From the NCBI RefSeq assembly GCF_002217945.1, contig NZ_BCMG01000001.1, forward strand, positions 124,001 through 188,000: a stretch of 64,000 nt of DNA. Direction: 5' to 3'. The notes under the pieces were generated by a model. It was not told the origin of the DNA, ran no database searches, and saw only the letters and a list, made by a program, of their open reading frames with translations. The stretch comes from Secundilactobacillus silagei JCM 19001. GTDB taxonomy: Bacteria > Bacillota > Bacilli > Lactobacillales > Lactobacillaceae. Positions 1 through 7,939 of this stretch are shown in pieces. Position numbers and translations under genes: made by a program. Every line of letters starts with the position of its first letter. Position 1 is the stretch's first letter.

Positions 1-51
1 ACCATCAGCAGCGCCTTTATGCCGGACTTTGCTGGGACTGTTAAGGAATGA
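1..51 (+). CDS. 3' end of an upstream gene (partial)
   Basis: An open frame runs from the first base to a TGA at 49-51 and would encode the last 16 residues of a protein (ending FAGTVKE). An extended -10 box follows shortly after, so this looks like the end of the preceding transcription unit. Too little is present to identify the protein, and chance cannot be excluded. Confidence 0.35.
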   Translation, partial: TISSAFMPDFAGTVKE

Positions 52-82
52 TTTGCAGGATCCGCCTATCTGTTTGTGCGCA

Positions 83-91
83 TGTTATAAT
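83..91 (+). promoter_or_regulatory. Extended -10 promoter of the Ser-rich lipoprotein gene
   Basis: TGTTATAAT at 83-91 is a perfect extended -10 element (TGn plus TATAAT). No good -35 hexamer lies 17 bases upstream, as is common for extended -10 promoters. Transcription would start near 98, giving a leader of about 50 nt before the ATG at 151. Confidence 0.55.
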
Positions 92-150
92 GAGCGTAAA
101 TAAGTAAGGGGGGAGAGGCAGACTCCGTAGGCTGAGCTTGCCGATTACAA

Positions 151-747
151 ATGATGAAACCAGTAATTAAATTCGTATTACCATTGGCAGTTCTGGGGCT
201 GCTGGGCGGCTGCGGGTCACAGACCAAGTCGCATTCGGCGTCATCTAATAAGCCGAAAACTAGTAAGGTTGCAAAGAACAAGGCCGTTAACAGCAGTAAC
301 AGTGCGGCAAGTCAGTCTTCGGTCACTCAGTCATCTTCTGATTCGGAGTCGTCAGTGGCATCTTCTCAGTCTTCAAGTTCCAGCGAACATCAACATTCAG
401 TGAAGTCTCCAGCGACTTCACAGCAGCCAACTAAAGCCAGCAGCGCTAAGACTAAGATGACGCAAGCCCATCCGGCAGTCACACAGCAGTCGGTGGCCAG
501 TAAAATTTCCCAGACGTTGGGTGGCCAATATGCGCCTCAAGACCTGGCCTTTCAATTTAGTCAGTCGGGTGCTGGGACCTACACCGTTCAAGTGCAGGAA
601 AATCACCAGTCACCTAACATGAAGGCTAAGGGTGCCGACCCGAGCACCAGCCCAACAGTGGCCTGGTTTAAGACTAATACCAACGGGCAGCTGCTGAAGT
701 CAGTTGACGGCGGTGCCACTTACACAGTCGTAGGTAATGCTTATTAA
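151..747 (+). CDS. Ser/Thr-rich cell-surface lipoprotein, function unknown
   Basis: The protein has 198 residues. A lipoprotein signal occupies residues 1-21: a basic start, a Leu-rich core and the lipobox LLGGC with Cys21 as the lipidation site, so it should be anchored outside the membrane. Residues 22-110 are a low-complexity Ser/Thr/Gln/Lys linker, as in wall-spanning proteins. Residues from about 112 form a more ordered C-terminal domain (ISQTLGGQYAPQDLAFQF and onward) of unknown fold. The first two codons are both ATG (151 and 154); no close ribosome site separates them, the nearest purine-rich stretch being about 30 bases upstream. The gene is monocistronic, with a promoter and a strong terminator. 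Confidence 0.8.
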   Translation: MMKPVIKFVLPLAVLGLLGGCGSQTKSHSASSNKPKTSKVAKNKAVNSSNSAASQSSVTQSSSDSESSVASSQSSSSSEHQHSVKSPATSQQPTKASSAKTKMTQAHPAVTQQSVASKISQTLGGQYAPQDLAFQFSQSGAGTYTVQVQENHQSPNMKAKGADPSTSPTVAWFKTNTNGQLLKSVDGGATYTVVGNAY

Positions 748-761
748 CTTTAAAAGACAAC

Positions 762-809
762 AAAATAACCTGTTGATCGTTATTCACTAACGACCAGCAG
801 GTTATTTTT
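762..809. terminator. Bidirectional terminator between convergent genes
   Basis: A long stem with a few mismatches (left arm from 764, right arm to about 806, loop around 782-787) is flanked by A-rich and T-rich tracts, so it can stop transcription from the lipoprotein gene and from the opposing membrane-protein gene. Confidence 0.8.
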
Positions 810-852
810 GTGACTTAATAGACATATTCAAGTAGCATCTGTTGATATCAAG

Positions 853-1203
853 TTACCACATACCGTGTTTTTCGCGAATCGATGATCTAAATCCAAACAG
901 CGCAACGATAAAGGCAAAGAATGCGATAGCGGCAATCACCGTCCACAGCCAGCTGCTGGTTTGGACCAAAACAAAATAACCGATACCGATAGAACTAAAA
1001 AGTGTTAACAGCAAAGATAAAAAGAGATTTTCAATACCGAAAAATGCGTGGCCAATGGTCAGCATAATGGCGCCGGTAAAGACGGTCTCAGCACTAACCA
1101 TACTGCCTGCGTGATAGAAAAATGCACCAAATTCAAGCAGTACACCCAGTACCATTACGGTTACCCCAAATGCTGTAGTGAATTTAAGTGGTTTTCGAGC
1201 CAT
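853..1203 (-). CDS. Small integral membrane protein, function unknown
   Basis: I place the start at the ATG at 1203 (MARKPLKFTT, 116 residues) because an AAGAAGGTG ribosome site lies six bases upstream; an in-frame GTG nine bases earlier falls inside that site. The sequence has four hydrophobic stretches (about residues 10-30, 38-55, 58-80 and 85-105) with a basic N-terminus and a charged tail, so it is an inner-membrane protein. I do not recognise the family. It lies 58 bases downstream of the ykoC-like gene. A TATAAT on the minus strand at 1229-1234 could give it its own promoter, although read-through from the ECF operon is possible. Confidence 0.7.
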   Translation of the reverse strand: MARKPLKFTTAFGVTVMVLGVLLEFGAFFYHAGSMVSAETVFTGAIMLTIGHAFFGIENLFLSLLLTLFSSIGIGYFVLVQTSSWLWTVIAAIAFFAFIVALFGFRSSIREKHGMW

Positions 1204-1261
1204 AATGATCACCTTCTTTAACTTATATTATAATTCTTTTACGTTAAATGCGGTAATCATA

Positions 1262-1918
1262 TTACTGAAGATGAAAACCAAACAGGGCCACTTGCAAAAG
1301 TACCAGACTGCCGAGCAAAACGAGCCAGTCCCACCAGCGGACACGAATTTGCTTGAAATAGGTGCGGGGAGCTTCTTCCGAAAAGCCGTGTGATGTCATG
1401 GCTTCGGCTAGATTTTCTGACCAGTCTAAGGAAGCCAGGATCGCTTTAAAATACAACTGTGGTGACCAGACGTGCAGGGCCTGTCCGCGCATGTTACCAG
1501 CGGCCCGAATAATGTTAACTTCACTGACAATTTTAGGTAACAAATTAAACGCACCTAAAAAGCCATACGCAAACTTACTGGGAATGTGGGTGTTTTGCTC
1601 TAAAGACATCACCAAATCAGAAACGGTGGTGGTCAAAGTGGCTGCTGAACCAACGAACACGTAGGCGTAGATCCGAGTAAACAGGACTAAAGCAAAATGA
1701 ACACCAGCATTTGACTGAAGCAAAATCGCCACTGCCAGAGCCGAAGCTGGGATCAACGGCACAAAGAACAACAGGATGAGTCGTTTGAAAGTGGGGCGGC
1801 TGGTGAGAATGAGCAGCAGCCCAATTACTGCCAGTGCAAGATTCACGATCCAAGTACTGGTGAAAGAAATTTCCAGTGCAATCAGCACTGCTAATAAGAA
1901 TTTAAAACTCGGGTTCAC
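1262..1918 (-). CDS. ykoC: ECF transporter transmembrane subunit, YkoC/EcfT type
   Basis: This 218-residue protein is the membrane scaffold of an energy-coupling factor importer, linking the substrate-binding S subunit to the ATPase. Several hydrophobic helices occupy the first 110 residues and the last 25. The central cytoplasmic part includes RAAGNMRGQALHVW, which fits the EcfT coupling helices (typically an A-R-G pattern). Its start overlaps the end of the ATPase gene by four bases, so the two are translationally coupled. It is the third gene of the leftward ykoE-ykoD-ykoC unit and should follow the TPP riboswitch. The assignment rests on hydropathy, the coupling motif and operon context. 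Confidence 0.85.
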   Translation of the reverse strand: MNPSFKFLLAVLIALEISFTSTWIVNLALAVIGLLLILTSRPTFKRLILLFFVPLIPASALAVAILLQSNAGVHFALVLFTRIYAYVFVGSAATLTTTVSDLVMSLEQNTHIPSKFAYGFLGAFNLLPKIVSEVNIIRAAGNMRGQALHVWSPQLYFKAILASLDWSENLAEAMTSHGFSEEAPRTYFKQIRVRWWDWLVLLGSLVLLQVALFGFHLQ

Positions 1919-3354
1919 GCTAATCCCCCCACATACTGTAATTGTCGATCCTTAAGCGTTACGTGATAGTCGACCAAAGCATCCAGGCCGAACAGCTGAT
2001 GGCTAACAATGACCATGGTCTGCTGGCAGTCATGCGCAACGGTCTTCATGATTGCCATAACGGTTTGCAATGAAGTGAAATCAAGGCCGGTAAACGGTTC
2101 ATCGAACAGCTCGACCGGGGTTGCCATGATCAGCATTTCTAAGATCTGCAGCTTCTTTTTCTGACCGCCGCTTAAGGTGTAAACCACGTGCTCTTGCAGC
2201 TGTTCTAAATGCAGCTGTTTTAAGAAGCCTGGTATCCGATCCTTAAAGTACGCTGGCTGCTGACTGTTTTTGAGGGACAGCGCCAATTCCTCTGCGACCG
2301 TCACGTTTAAGAATTGCTGATCCGCATCCTGAAAAATTAACGCCACTTGCTGATAGAGCTGTTTACGATGCATTTTAGCAACTTCATTTTGATTCAGTAA
2401 CAGCGAGCCAGCGTATTGGTGCAATTTAGAAATTGCGAGCAGCAGGGTTGATTTGCCGGTCCCGTTGGCGCCCGTTAGCAGCGTGATGTGATGCTTGAAA
2501 AAGTTTATTGCCGGCTGTTTAAGCAGGGTCGCGTTACCCGCGGTGAGGGTCAGCTGATGCGCGGCAATCACGGCTTGATCAGTGGTTGCTGGCAATTGCA
2601 GTTGTTTATTGGAAGTATCCTGACGCTGAAAGGCAGCCATTTTTTGTTGTGCGGCGGTCTGATCAAGCAAAGTCAGCGAATCACCAGTGCCGTTCAGGAT
2701 AAACAGGTGGTCAATGTATTGATCGTAGTCTTCCAAGTCGTGATCAGAGATCAAAATCGTTTTGTGTTCTTCGCGCTGCAGCCGAGACAGCTTGGATAAC
2801 AAGAGTTGGCGGGCAACCGGATCAACGCTTGCGAACGGTTCATCTAATAGGATGGTATCCGCGCGCATGGCGATGATTACCGCTAAGGCGACTTTTTGCT
2901 TTTCACCGCCCGACAAACTGTTTAGCTGCCGGTGCCGCAAGTCAGTAATCTCAACGTAATCCAGTGCCCGGTCGACTCTAGCCATCATGTGGTTGGGGGC
3001 GACCTGCTGATTTTCCAAAGCAAAGATCAGTTCCCGTTCCACCGTGTCCATGGCAAATTGCTGGTTAGGATTTTGAAACATCATCGCCACCAGCTGACCC
3101 CGGTCACTTTCCGGAATGTCACTGATCTTGGTGTCGTTTAAACGAACTTCACCCGCGGTAATGACACCACTAAATTTTGGGTAAAGACCACTGATGATCT
3201 TCATGAGGGTGGACTTTCCCGAACCGGAAGGCCCCGTGAGCAGTGAAAAGCCGCCACTAGGGAAGGTGGCTGAAAGATCGTTTAAAGTTAACGGGTTTTG
3301 ACCATCTTCGGTCGGGTAGGAAAATGATAAATGATTGACCGCAATAGTTGCCAT
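1915..3354 (-). CDS. ykoD: Duplicated ECF transporter ATPase, YkoD type
   Basis: This 479-residue protein carries two ABC ATPase domains in one chain, powering vitamin uptake through the ECF module. Domain 1 has Walker A GPSGSGKST (about residues 41-49), signature LSGGEKQK and Walker B ILLDEP. Domain 2 (from about residue 262) has Walker A GANGTGKST and signature LSGGQKKK, with the Walker B region ELFDEP. The tandem arrangement is typical of YkoD rather than of the separate EcfA1/EcfA2 pair, so this is a dedicated (group I) ECF system. It sits 15 bases after ykoE and overlaps ykoC. Confidence 0.92.
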   Translation of the reverse strand: MATIAVNHLSFSYPTEDGQNPLTLNDLSATFPSGGFSLLTGPSGSGKSTLMKIISGLYPKFSGVITAGEVRLNDTKISDIPESDRGQLVAMMFQNPNQQFAMDTVERELIFALENQQVAPNHMMARVDRALDYVEITDLRHRQLNSLSGGEKQKVALAVIIAMRADTILLDEPFASVDPVARQLLLSKLSRLQREEHKTILISDHDLEDYDQYIDHLFILNGTGDSLTLLDQTAAQQKMAAFQRQDTSNKQLQLPATTDQAVIAAHQLTLTAGNATLLKQPAINFFKHHITLLTGANGTGKSTLLLAISKLHQYAGSLLLNQNEVAKMHRKQLYQQVALIFQDADQQFLNVTVAEELALSLKNSQQPAYFKDRIPGFLKQLHLEQLQEHVVYTLSGGQKKKLQILEMLIMATPVELFDEPFTGLDFTSLQTVMAIMKTVAHDCQQTMVIVSHQLFGLDALVDYHVTLKDRQLQYVGGLA

Positions 3355-3369
3355 GAAGTTACCTCAATT

Positions 3370-3942
3370 CTAGCGGGCTTGGGTCTGCATCAAATGTGTC
3401 CGATCCAGTAATTTAACGATTGCCTTAGTCAGCACACCAGCGAAGATCCAAGTTGAAATCAGGCGGATAACGAACAGTGCAATCAGCAAACCGATATTGT
3501 ACTTTGCGTAGCCGTTACGAATCATGTCCCAGCCAAAGGTGACGATGGTGGTCGTCAGCACACTGAGGTTTAAGCTAAACCAGTCGTAGCGTTTATAGCC
3601 GGTAAAGGTAAAACCAAGTTCTGAAGCGATGCCTTGAACGATACCAGAAATCATGGTGCTGGCACCCCATTGACCGCCGAGAAACATTTCGACAACTGAA
3701 CCTAAGAATTCACCTAAAGTCGCTGAGCCGACTTTTTTGAAAATGTAACCGGATAAGGGACCGGCCATGACCCAGATCCCCATTAAAATATCGTTAGCTG
3801 CGGGTCCCAGACCAACTGGTGTTAAGGCAACCGTTAACAGGTTGTAGACCGGGCCGACAATCCAGTAAATGACCCCAAAGAAGATCGCAATTAAGGTTAA
3901 TAGAATAATGTCGCGTAAATGCCAAGCATTTGAATATTTCAT
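3370..3942 (-). CDS. ykoE: ECF transporter substrate-binding subunit, YkoE type (thiamine or HMP)
   Basis: The 190-residue protein has five or six hydrophobic helices and matches the YkoE family of S components, which bind thiamine or its hydroxymethylpyrimidine precursor. It is the first gene of the leftward operon and is preceded directly by a TPP riboswitch, which independently supports a thiamine-related substrate. Thiamine and HMP cannot be told apart from sequence. ATG is at 3942, with GGAGGCTTCATACTT just upstream as the ribosome site. Confidence 0.9.
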   Translation of the reverse strand: MKYSNAWHLRDIILLTLIAIFFGVIYWIVGPVYNLLTVALTPVGLGPAANDILMGIWVMAGPLSGYIFKKVGSATLGEFLGSVVEMFLGGQWGASTMISGIVQGIASELGFTFTGYKRYDWFSLNLSVLTTTIVTFGWDMIRNGYAKYNIGLLIALFVIRLISTWIFAGVLTKAIVKLLDRTHLMQTQAR

Positions 3943-3984
3943 AAGTATGAAGCCTCCATCGTTTAGTAACTAAATGTTTTCCAG

Positions 3985-4026
3985 ACTAAAAACGAGTCAA
4001 AGATAAACGCTTATCTTTGACTCGTC
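3985..4026 (-). terminator. Riboswitch-controlled intrinsic terminator
   Basis: On the minus strand a near-perfect hairpin (arms 3992-4005 and 4011-4024) is followed by a run of U (the A run at 3988-3992). It lies between the TPP aptamer and ykoE, so it is the expression platform: TPP binding would favour termination. Confidence 0.88.
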
Positions 4027-4057
4027 CTTTTGGCTTCTTTTATTAATCGAAAAATGA

Positions 4058-4140
4058 ATGCATTATGCTCCCTTCGCTGGTATTATCCAGATCAGGTTCA
4101 ATGGGTGTATCTCAGCCAAAAGGCACCCCAGATAACGTTT
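4058..4140 (-). promoter_or_regulatory. TPP (THI-box) riboswitch aptamer
   Basis: On the minus strand the conserved TPP aptamer blocks are all present in order: CTGGGGTGCC at 4126-4135, GGCTGAGATACACCC at 4105-4119, TTGAACCTGATCTGGATAAT at 4083-4102, and CCAGCGAAGGGA at 4070-4081. The aptamer senses thiamine pyrophosphate and represses thiamine uptake or synthesis genes when TPP is abundant. It is followed by an intrinsic terminator and then ykoE. Confidence 0.95.
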
Positions 4141-4196
4141 AGTTCTAAATTAAAGTGTACACGGAGTTACCTGCTTTTGCAAACGGTGCTGGTTCA

Positions 4197-5429
4197 TCAG
4201 CGCATCTGAGCACGGCCTAATTTTTTCAAATTAGGAATCGTGAGCATGGTGCAAAGACTGATGATATACAGCACGGACAGGAAGCCCATGACGACGATCA
4301 AGCTGTAATGGTCCATCAAAAAACCAATGGCAACACTGGAAAAACCACCGATGGCCCGACCAACGTTGACAATCACGTTATTGGCTGTGGAACGGACCTC
4401 AGTTGGATACAGGCGAGAAATCACCGCACCGTAGCCGCCAAACATCCCGTTTGAGAAGAAGCCAAGAACAGCACCAGCCAGGGGTAAGGTGACTTCGTTG
4501 AAGGCCAGAGTGATACTAAAAACGGAGATGGCGGCGCAGACTAAGAAGATACCAAATGCTCGGCGCGGGCCAAAGTAATCTAAAATGCTGCCAAACGTCA
4601 TCATCCCGATACTCATCCCAACGATCGTGGCAATCATCCAAATGGAAGAGCCAGATACGCTGAGATGAAGCTTTTGCTGCATGATGGAAGGCAGCCAGTT
4701 CATTAAGCCAAAGTAGCCGGCAATTTGGACGATCACCATTACACTCAGAGCAGTGGTTTGATAGGCCAGTTTTGGCGTCTTGAATAAGGCACTGATGCGG
4801 ACCCGTTTATTGGGGTCAGTTTCGGCTTTTTGGGCTGCCAGAAATTCGTCACTTTCATGTAAATGTCGACGGATGAAATACGTCAGGCCTACTGGAATGA
4901 GACCGAATAAGAACAGGGCGTGCCAACCAAATGCGGGGATAATCAGGGCGGCTGTAATAGCGGCGAGGATTGCCCCAATTTGGCCGCCAATGGCCGCAAT
5001 CGAGGTCATTTTACCAATTTTGTGATGGCTGAAGTTTTCGGCAATCAGGGTAATACCGACGCCGTATTCACCACCAGCGCCAATACCGGCAACTAAGCGG
5101 CAGAGATAAATTAAGGTAATGTTATTAGCAAAGTACATGGCAGCAGTGGCAACAGCAAAAATAAAGACGGTGTACGTAAACGTTTTGACGCGTCCGAAAC
5201 AATCAGCGATGATGCCAAAAAAAATACCGCCCACTAGCATCCCCAAATTAGTGATCGATGAAATCAGCCCTGCCTGCGCACCGTTGATGTGTAAATCAGC
5301 GATGATGGAAGAAAGTGCAAAGGAGAGGAATAAAACGTCCATGTTCTCTAGTGCAAATCCCGCCGAGGTAGAAGCAATCGTCCACTTTTGGTTCTTGCTT
5401 AGCGCGTGGTGTCGTGCAGTTGTTTCCAT
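4197..5429 (-). CDS. Major facilitator superfamily transporter
   Basis: I start this gene at the ATG at 5429 (METTARHHA, 410 residues) because TTTTGGAGGCAACTGAAT gives an ideal ribosome site there; the upstream in-frame extension has none. Twelve hydrophobic helices are visible. The MFS loop 2-3 signature appears as GIIADCFGRVKTF, and the matching C-terminal version is FGSILDYFGPRRAFG. The motif RLVAGIGAGGEYGVG resembles the organic-acid and sugar symporter families. The substrate cannot be read from the sequence; aromatic acid, sugar acid or niacin-type substrates are all possible. It is read away from pyrF and appears monocistronic. Confidence 0.85.
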   Translation of the reverse strand: METTARHHALSKNQKWTIASTSAGFALENMDVLFLSFALSSIIADLHINGAQAGLISSITNLGMLVGGIFFGIIADCFGRVKTFTYTVFIFAVATAAMYFANNITLIYLCRLVAGIGAGGEYGVGITLIAENFSHHKIGKMTSIAAIGGQIGAILAAITAALIIPAFGWHALFLFGLIPVGLTYFIRRHLHESDEFLAAQKAETDPNKRVRISALFKTPKLAYQTTALSVMVIVQIAGYFGLMNWLPSIMQQKLHLSVSGSSIWMIATIVGMSIGMMTFGSILDYFGPRRAFGIFLVCAAISVFSITLAFNEVTLPLAGAVLGFFSNGMFGGYGAVISRLYPTEVRSTANNVIVNVGRAIGGFSSVAIGFLMDHYSLIVVMGFLSVLYIISLCTMLTIPNLKKLGRAQMR

Positions 5430-5538
5430 ATTCAGTTGCCTCCAAAATGAGTGCTCACAGGCACTTGTTATTTTTGCGGCTATGGTTCTAACCGTTGGGG
5501 GTATTGTGACATAGTTCGTTGACGAATACAAGGATATC

Positions 5539-5568
5539 TTGACGGTGACCGGCGAACTGATGTAAACT
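5539..5568 (+). promoter_or_regulatory. pyrFE promoter
   Basis: TTGACG at 5539-5544 and TAAACT at 5563-5568 are 18 bases apart, with TG just before the -10 box. Transcription starting near 5575 would place the PyrR attenuator at the very 5' end of the transcript. Confidence 0.65.
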
Positions 5569-5586
5569 CAATGCAAGATATCTTTA

Positions 5587-5680
5587 ACTTAGCCCAGAGA
5601 GACTAACAAGTTTACGGATGAAGACCACTTTTAGTGGGACCAGTGAACCGTTTAGCGCTCGAGCTAGACGGTTTTTTTCT
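5587..5680 (+). promoter_or_regulatory. PyrR-dependent attenuator (binding loop plus terminator)
   Basis: The stretch AGCCCAGAGAGACTAACAAG at 5591-5610 matches the PyrR RNA-binding loop (CAGAGAG, then a G/A-C-A-A-G segment). A terminator hairpin follows at 5645-5677 (arms ACCGT-TTAGC and GCTAGACGGT) with a seven-U tail. PyrR with UMP bound should stabilise the binding loop, release the terminator and switch pyrFE off. The TTAGTGGGACCAGTG stretch between them could form the antiterminator. Confidence 0.85.
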
Positions 5681-5699
5681 GGATTGAAAGGAGAAAATT

Positions 5700-6410
5700 A
5701 TGCGACCCATCATTATTGCATTAGACTTTGAGGACCGAAATCAAGTATTCACTTTTCTGGACCGATTCGAGCATCAAGACCAGTTATTTGTGAAGGTTGG
5801 GATGGAATTATTTTACTTCGAAGGGCCAAAAATTCTGGCTGAATTACGGAAACGGGGCATTCAGGTTTTTCTTGATCTAAAACTGTACGATATTCCCAAC
5901 ACCGTTGAACAGGCCATGTATCAGCTGGGCCAGCAGGAAGTATCCATGGTGACCGTCCACGCGGCCGGTGGTGCAGAAATGATGCGTAGAGCAAAACAGG
6001 GCTTACTGCGGGGCAGTCAAAAGGCCGGGGTTAAGCCGGCTAAGTTGCTGGCAATTACGCAATTGACCTCGACTTCTGAAGAACAGATGCGTGCAGAACA
6101 GCTGGTCAATGCCAGTTTAACGGAATCGGTACGGCATTACGCGCAACTGGCGCAGTCCAGTGGGGCGGACGGCGTGATTTCTTCAGCGCTCGAAGACCCG
6201 ATGATCCACCGTTCAACTAGCGATGACTTTCTCTGCATCAATCCTGGGATTCGGCTAGAAAGTGACAGTGCGGATGATCAAAAGCGGGTCGTCACACCAG
6301 CGCAGGCTGCCGAATTAGGCAGTAATGGTCTGGTGGTTGGCCGGTCGATCACTAAAGCGGCTGATCCAGTGGCTGCGTACGGAAAAATTGCACAAGAATG
6401 GGAGAAATAA
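5700..6410 (+). CDS. pyrF: Orotidine-5'-phosphate decarboxylase
   Basis: PyrF converts OMP to UMP, the last step of de novo pyrimidine synthesis in the cytoplasm. The 236-residue length is normal. The catalytic D-x-K-x-x-D charge network is present as Asp59, Lys61 and Asp64 in FLDLKLYDIPNT, Asp9 and Lys32 are in place, and the phosphate-binding end of the barrel is seen in NGLVVGRSI. AAAGGAG lies seven bases upstream of the ATG. It is followed three bases later by pyrE, so the two are co-translated. The usual upstream pyr genes are absent here, so this is a separate two-gene unit. Confidence 0.97.
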   Translation: MRPIIIALDFEDRNQVFTFLDRFEHQDQLFVKVGMELFYFEGPKILAELRKRGIQVFLDLKLYDIPNTVEQAMYQLGQQEVSMVTVHAAGGAEMMRRAKQGLLRGSQKAGVKPAKLLAITQLTSTSEEQMRAEQLVNASLTESVRHYAQLAQSSGADGVISSALEDPMIHRSTSDDFLCINPGIRLESDSADDQKRVVTPAQAAELGSNGLVVGRSITKAADPVAAYGKIAQEWEK

Positions 6411-6413
6411 ATC

Positions 6414-7058
6414 ATGACAGAAATTGCGCGTCAAATTGCTAAAGACCTGATCGATATCAATGCGGTGACGTTGTCGCCCAAGCGGCCCTTTACCTGGGCC
6501 AGCGGAATTAAGTCACCAATCTACACGGATAATCGGCGAACGATTGCTTTTCCAGCGGTGCGGACGCATATTGCTGACGGTCTGGCAGCTTACATTAAAG
6601 CTAACTTTCCTGAAGCAACGGTGGTCGCCGGCGTCGCAACGGCTGGTATTCCCCACGCTGCCATTGTCGCCGATAAACTGGGCCTGCCCATGAGCTACGT
6701 CCGGTCAAAACCGAAAGATCACGGGACCGGCAAGCAAGTTGAGGGTCAAGTCTTGCCAACGGATAAAGTGGTTTTGATCGATGATTTAATTTCGACTGGC
6801 GGCAGTGTTTTAGGGGCTGCTAAGGCGGTTCAAAAAATGGGCGCAGAAGTGCTGGGCGTTTTGGGTATCTTTTCGTATGAATTACCAGACAGTGCGACTA
6901 ACTTTGCTAACGCCGGGCTTTCCTTGCATACCCTGACCAATTACAGTACGCTGATTCAGCTGGCAAACGAAAACCATGATATTACCCAGACAGAGTTGAA
7001 TTCGCTGCAGCAGTGGCGCAAGGATCCTTGGCACTGGGTACCAACTAAAACGAAATAA
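6414..7058 (+). CDS. pyrE: Orotate phosphoribosyltransferase
   Basis: PyrE joins orotate to PRPP to make OMP, the substrate of the neighbouring PyrF. The 214-residue protein carries the PRPP-binding motif VVLIDDLISTGGS at about residues 118-130. The flexible catalytic loop with RSKPKDHGTGKQVEG precedes it (about 99-112), as in bacterial OPRTases. It starts three bases after pyrF and shares its PyrR-controlled transcript. Two HAD phosphatases follow with short gaps and may be partly cotranscribed. Confidence 0.97.
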   Translation: MTEIARQIAKDLIDINAVTLSPKRPFTWASGIKSPIYTDNRRTIAFPAVRTHIADGLAAYIKANFPEATVVAGVATAGIPHAAIVADKLGLPMSYVRSKPKDHGTGKQVEGQVLPTDKVVLIDDLISTGGSVLGAAKAVQKMGAEVLGVLGIFSYELPDSATNFANAGLSLHTLTNYSTLIQLANENHDITQTELNSLQQWRKDPWHWVPTKTK

Positions 7059-7076
7059 GTCACGGAGGATGATTGA

Positions 7077-7889
7077 ATGGCCATCAAATTAATTGCGGCT
7101 GATATGGACGGGACTTTTTTAAATGATCACAGTGACTATGACCGGCCACGATTTCAGCGATTACTGACCACCATGCAGGCCCAAAAAGTCCGCTTCGTAG
7201 TTGCTAGCGGCAATCAGTACCCACATTTACCGCAGTATTTTACCGGGTTGACCGGCGACATTACTTATCTCACTGAAGATGGCGCCCACATTGTGTCAAA
7301 TGGGCAGACCATCAGTGAAGACGTGATTCCCCATACTTTATTGAAGGCCTTTTTAAACTGGATGAGCAGCCAGCCCTTATTCAAGCACGCCTGGGTGCTG
7401 TTTTCGGGTCGTCAGGCCGCCTGGACGGAAATCCTGCCAGTCGCCAAACGGTTTAAACAATCGAGTTATTTTTACGGTAATTTAACCCACGTCATGGATC
7501 TGGCGGAAGTGACCGATGCGATTTATAAGATTGATATTACCTGGCCAGCCTTTGACGTTTCAGCACAGGAAGCTTTAGTTAACCAGGCGTTTAAAGGCCA
7601 GTTACGAGCGACCTCCAGTGGTCTGGGCGGTATCGATGTCATTTTACCCCACGTAAATAAGGCGTATGGTCTGGCCAAATTACAGCATCAATGGCAGATC
7701 GACTACAGTGAAACGCTGGCCTTTGGTGACAGTGGCAATGATGTCGAAATGCTGCAAAAAGCGCGTTATGGTTACGTTATGAAAAACGCGCCGGAGTCGG
7801 TTAAACAGCAGGTTGATCTAATTACGCCGTTAACGAATAACGACAGCGGGGTCCTCGCCGTGATGGAAGATTTTCTCAAATCGCGCTAA
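7077..7889 (+). CDS. Cof-type HAD family hydrolase
   Basis: A cytoplasmic phosphatase of the HAD superfamily, Cof/IIB subfamily, 270 residues. Motif I is DMDGT with nucleophile Asp9 and Asp11; motif II is the Ser of VVASGNQ; motif IV is GDSGNDVEML near residue 215. The large cap between them is of the C2b type, which usually acts on sugar phosphates or nucleotides, but the substrate cannot be predicted. It starts 18 bases after pyrE with GGAGG upstream of the ATG, so it is probably the third gene of the pyrFE transcript. Confidence 0.9.
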   Translation: MAIKLIAADMDGTFLNDHSDYDRPRFQRLLTTMQAQKVRFVVASGNQYPHLPQYFTGLTGDITYLTEDGAHIVSNGQTISEDVIPHTLLKAFLNWMSSQPLFKHAWVLFSGRQAAWTEILPVAKRFKQSSYFYGNLTHVMDLAEVTDAIYKIDITWPAFDVSAQEALVNQAFKGQLRATSSGLGGIDVILPHVNKAYGLAKLQHQWQIDYSETLAFGDSGNDVEMLQKARYGYVMKNAPESVKQQVDLITPLTNNDSGVLAVMEDFLKSR

Positions 7890-7939
7890 ATGAGTTATAC
7901 TAAACCTATTGTGAAAATTTTAACGACGAGGTGGATGAG

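Noticed and set aside
2488-2799. Plus-strand open frame of about 100 codons inside the ykoD region
   Set aside because: It lies in antisense to a strongly supported duplicated ATPase, has no ribosome site, and its translation lacks any recognisable motif.
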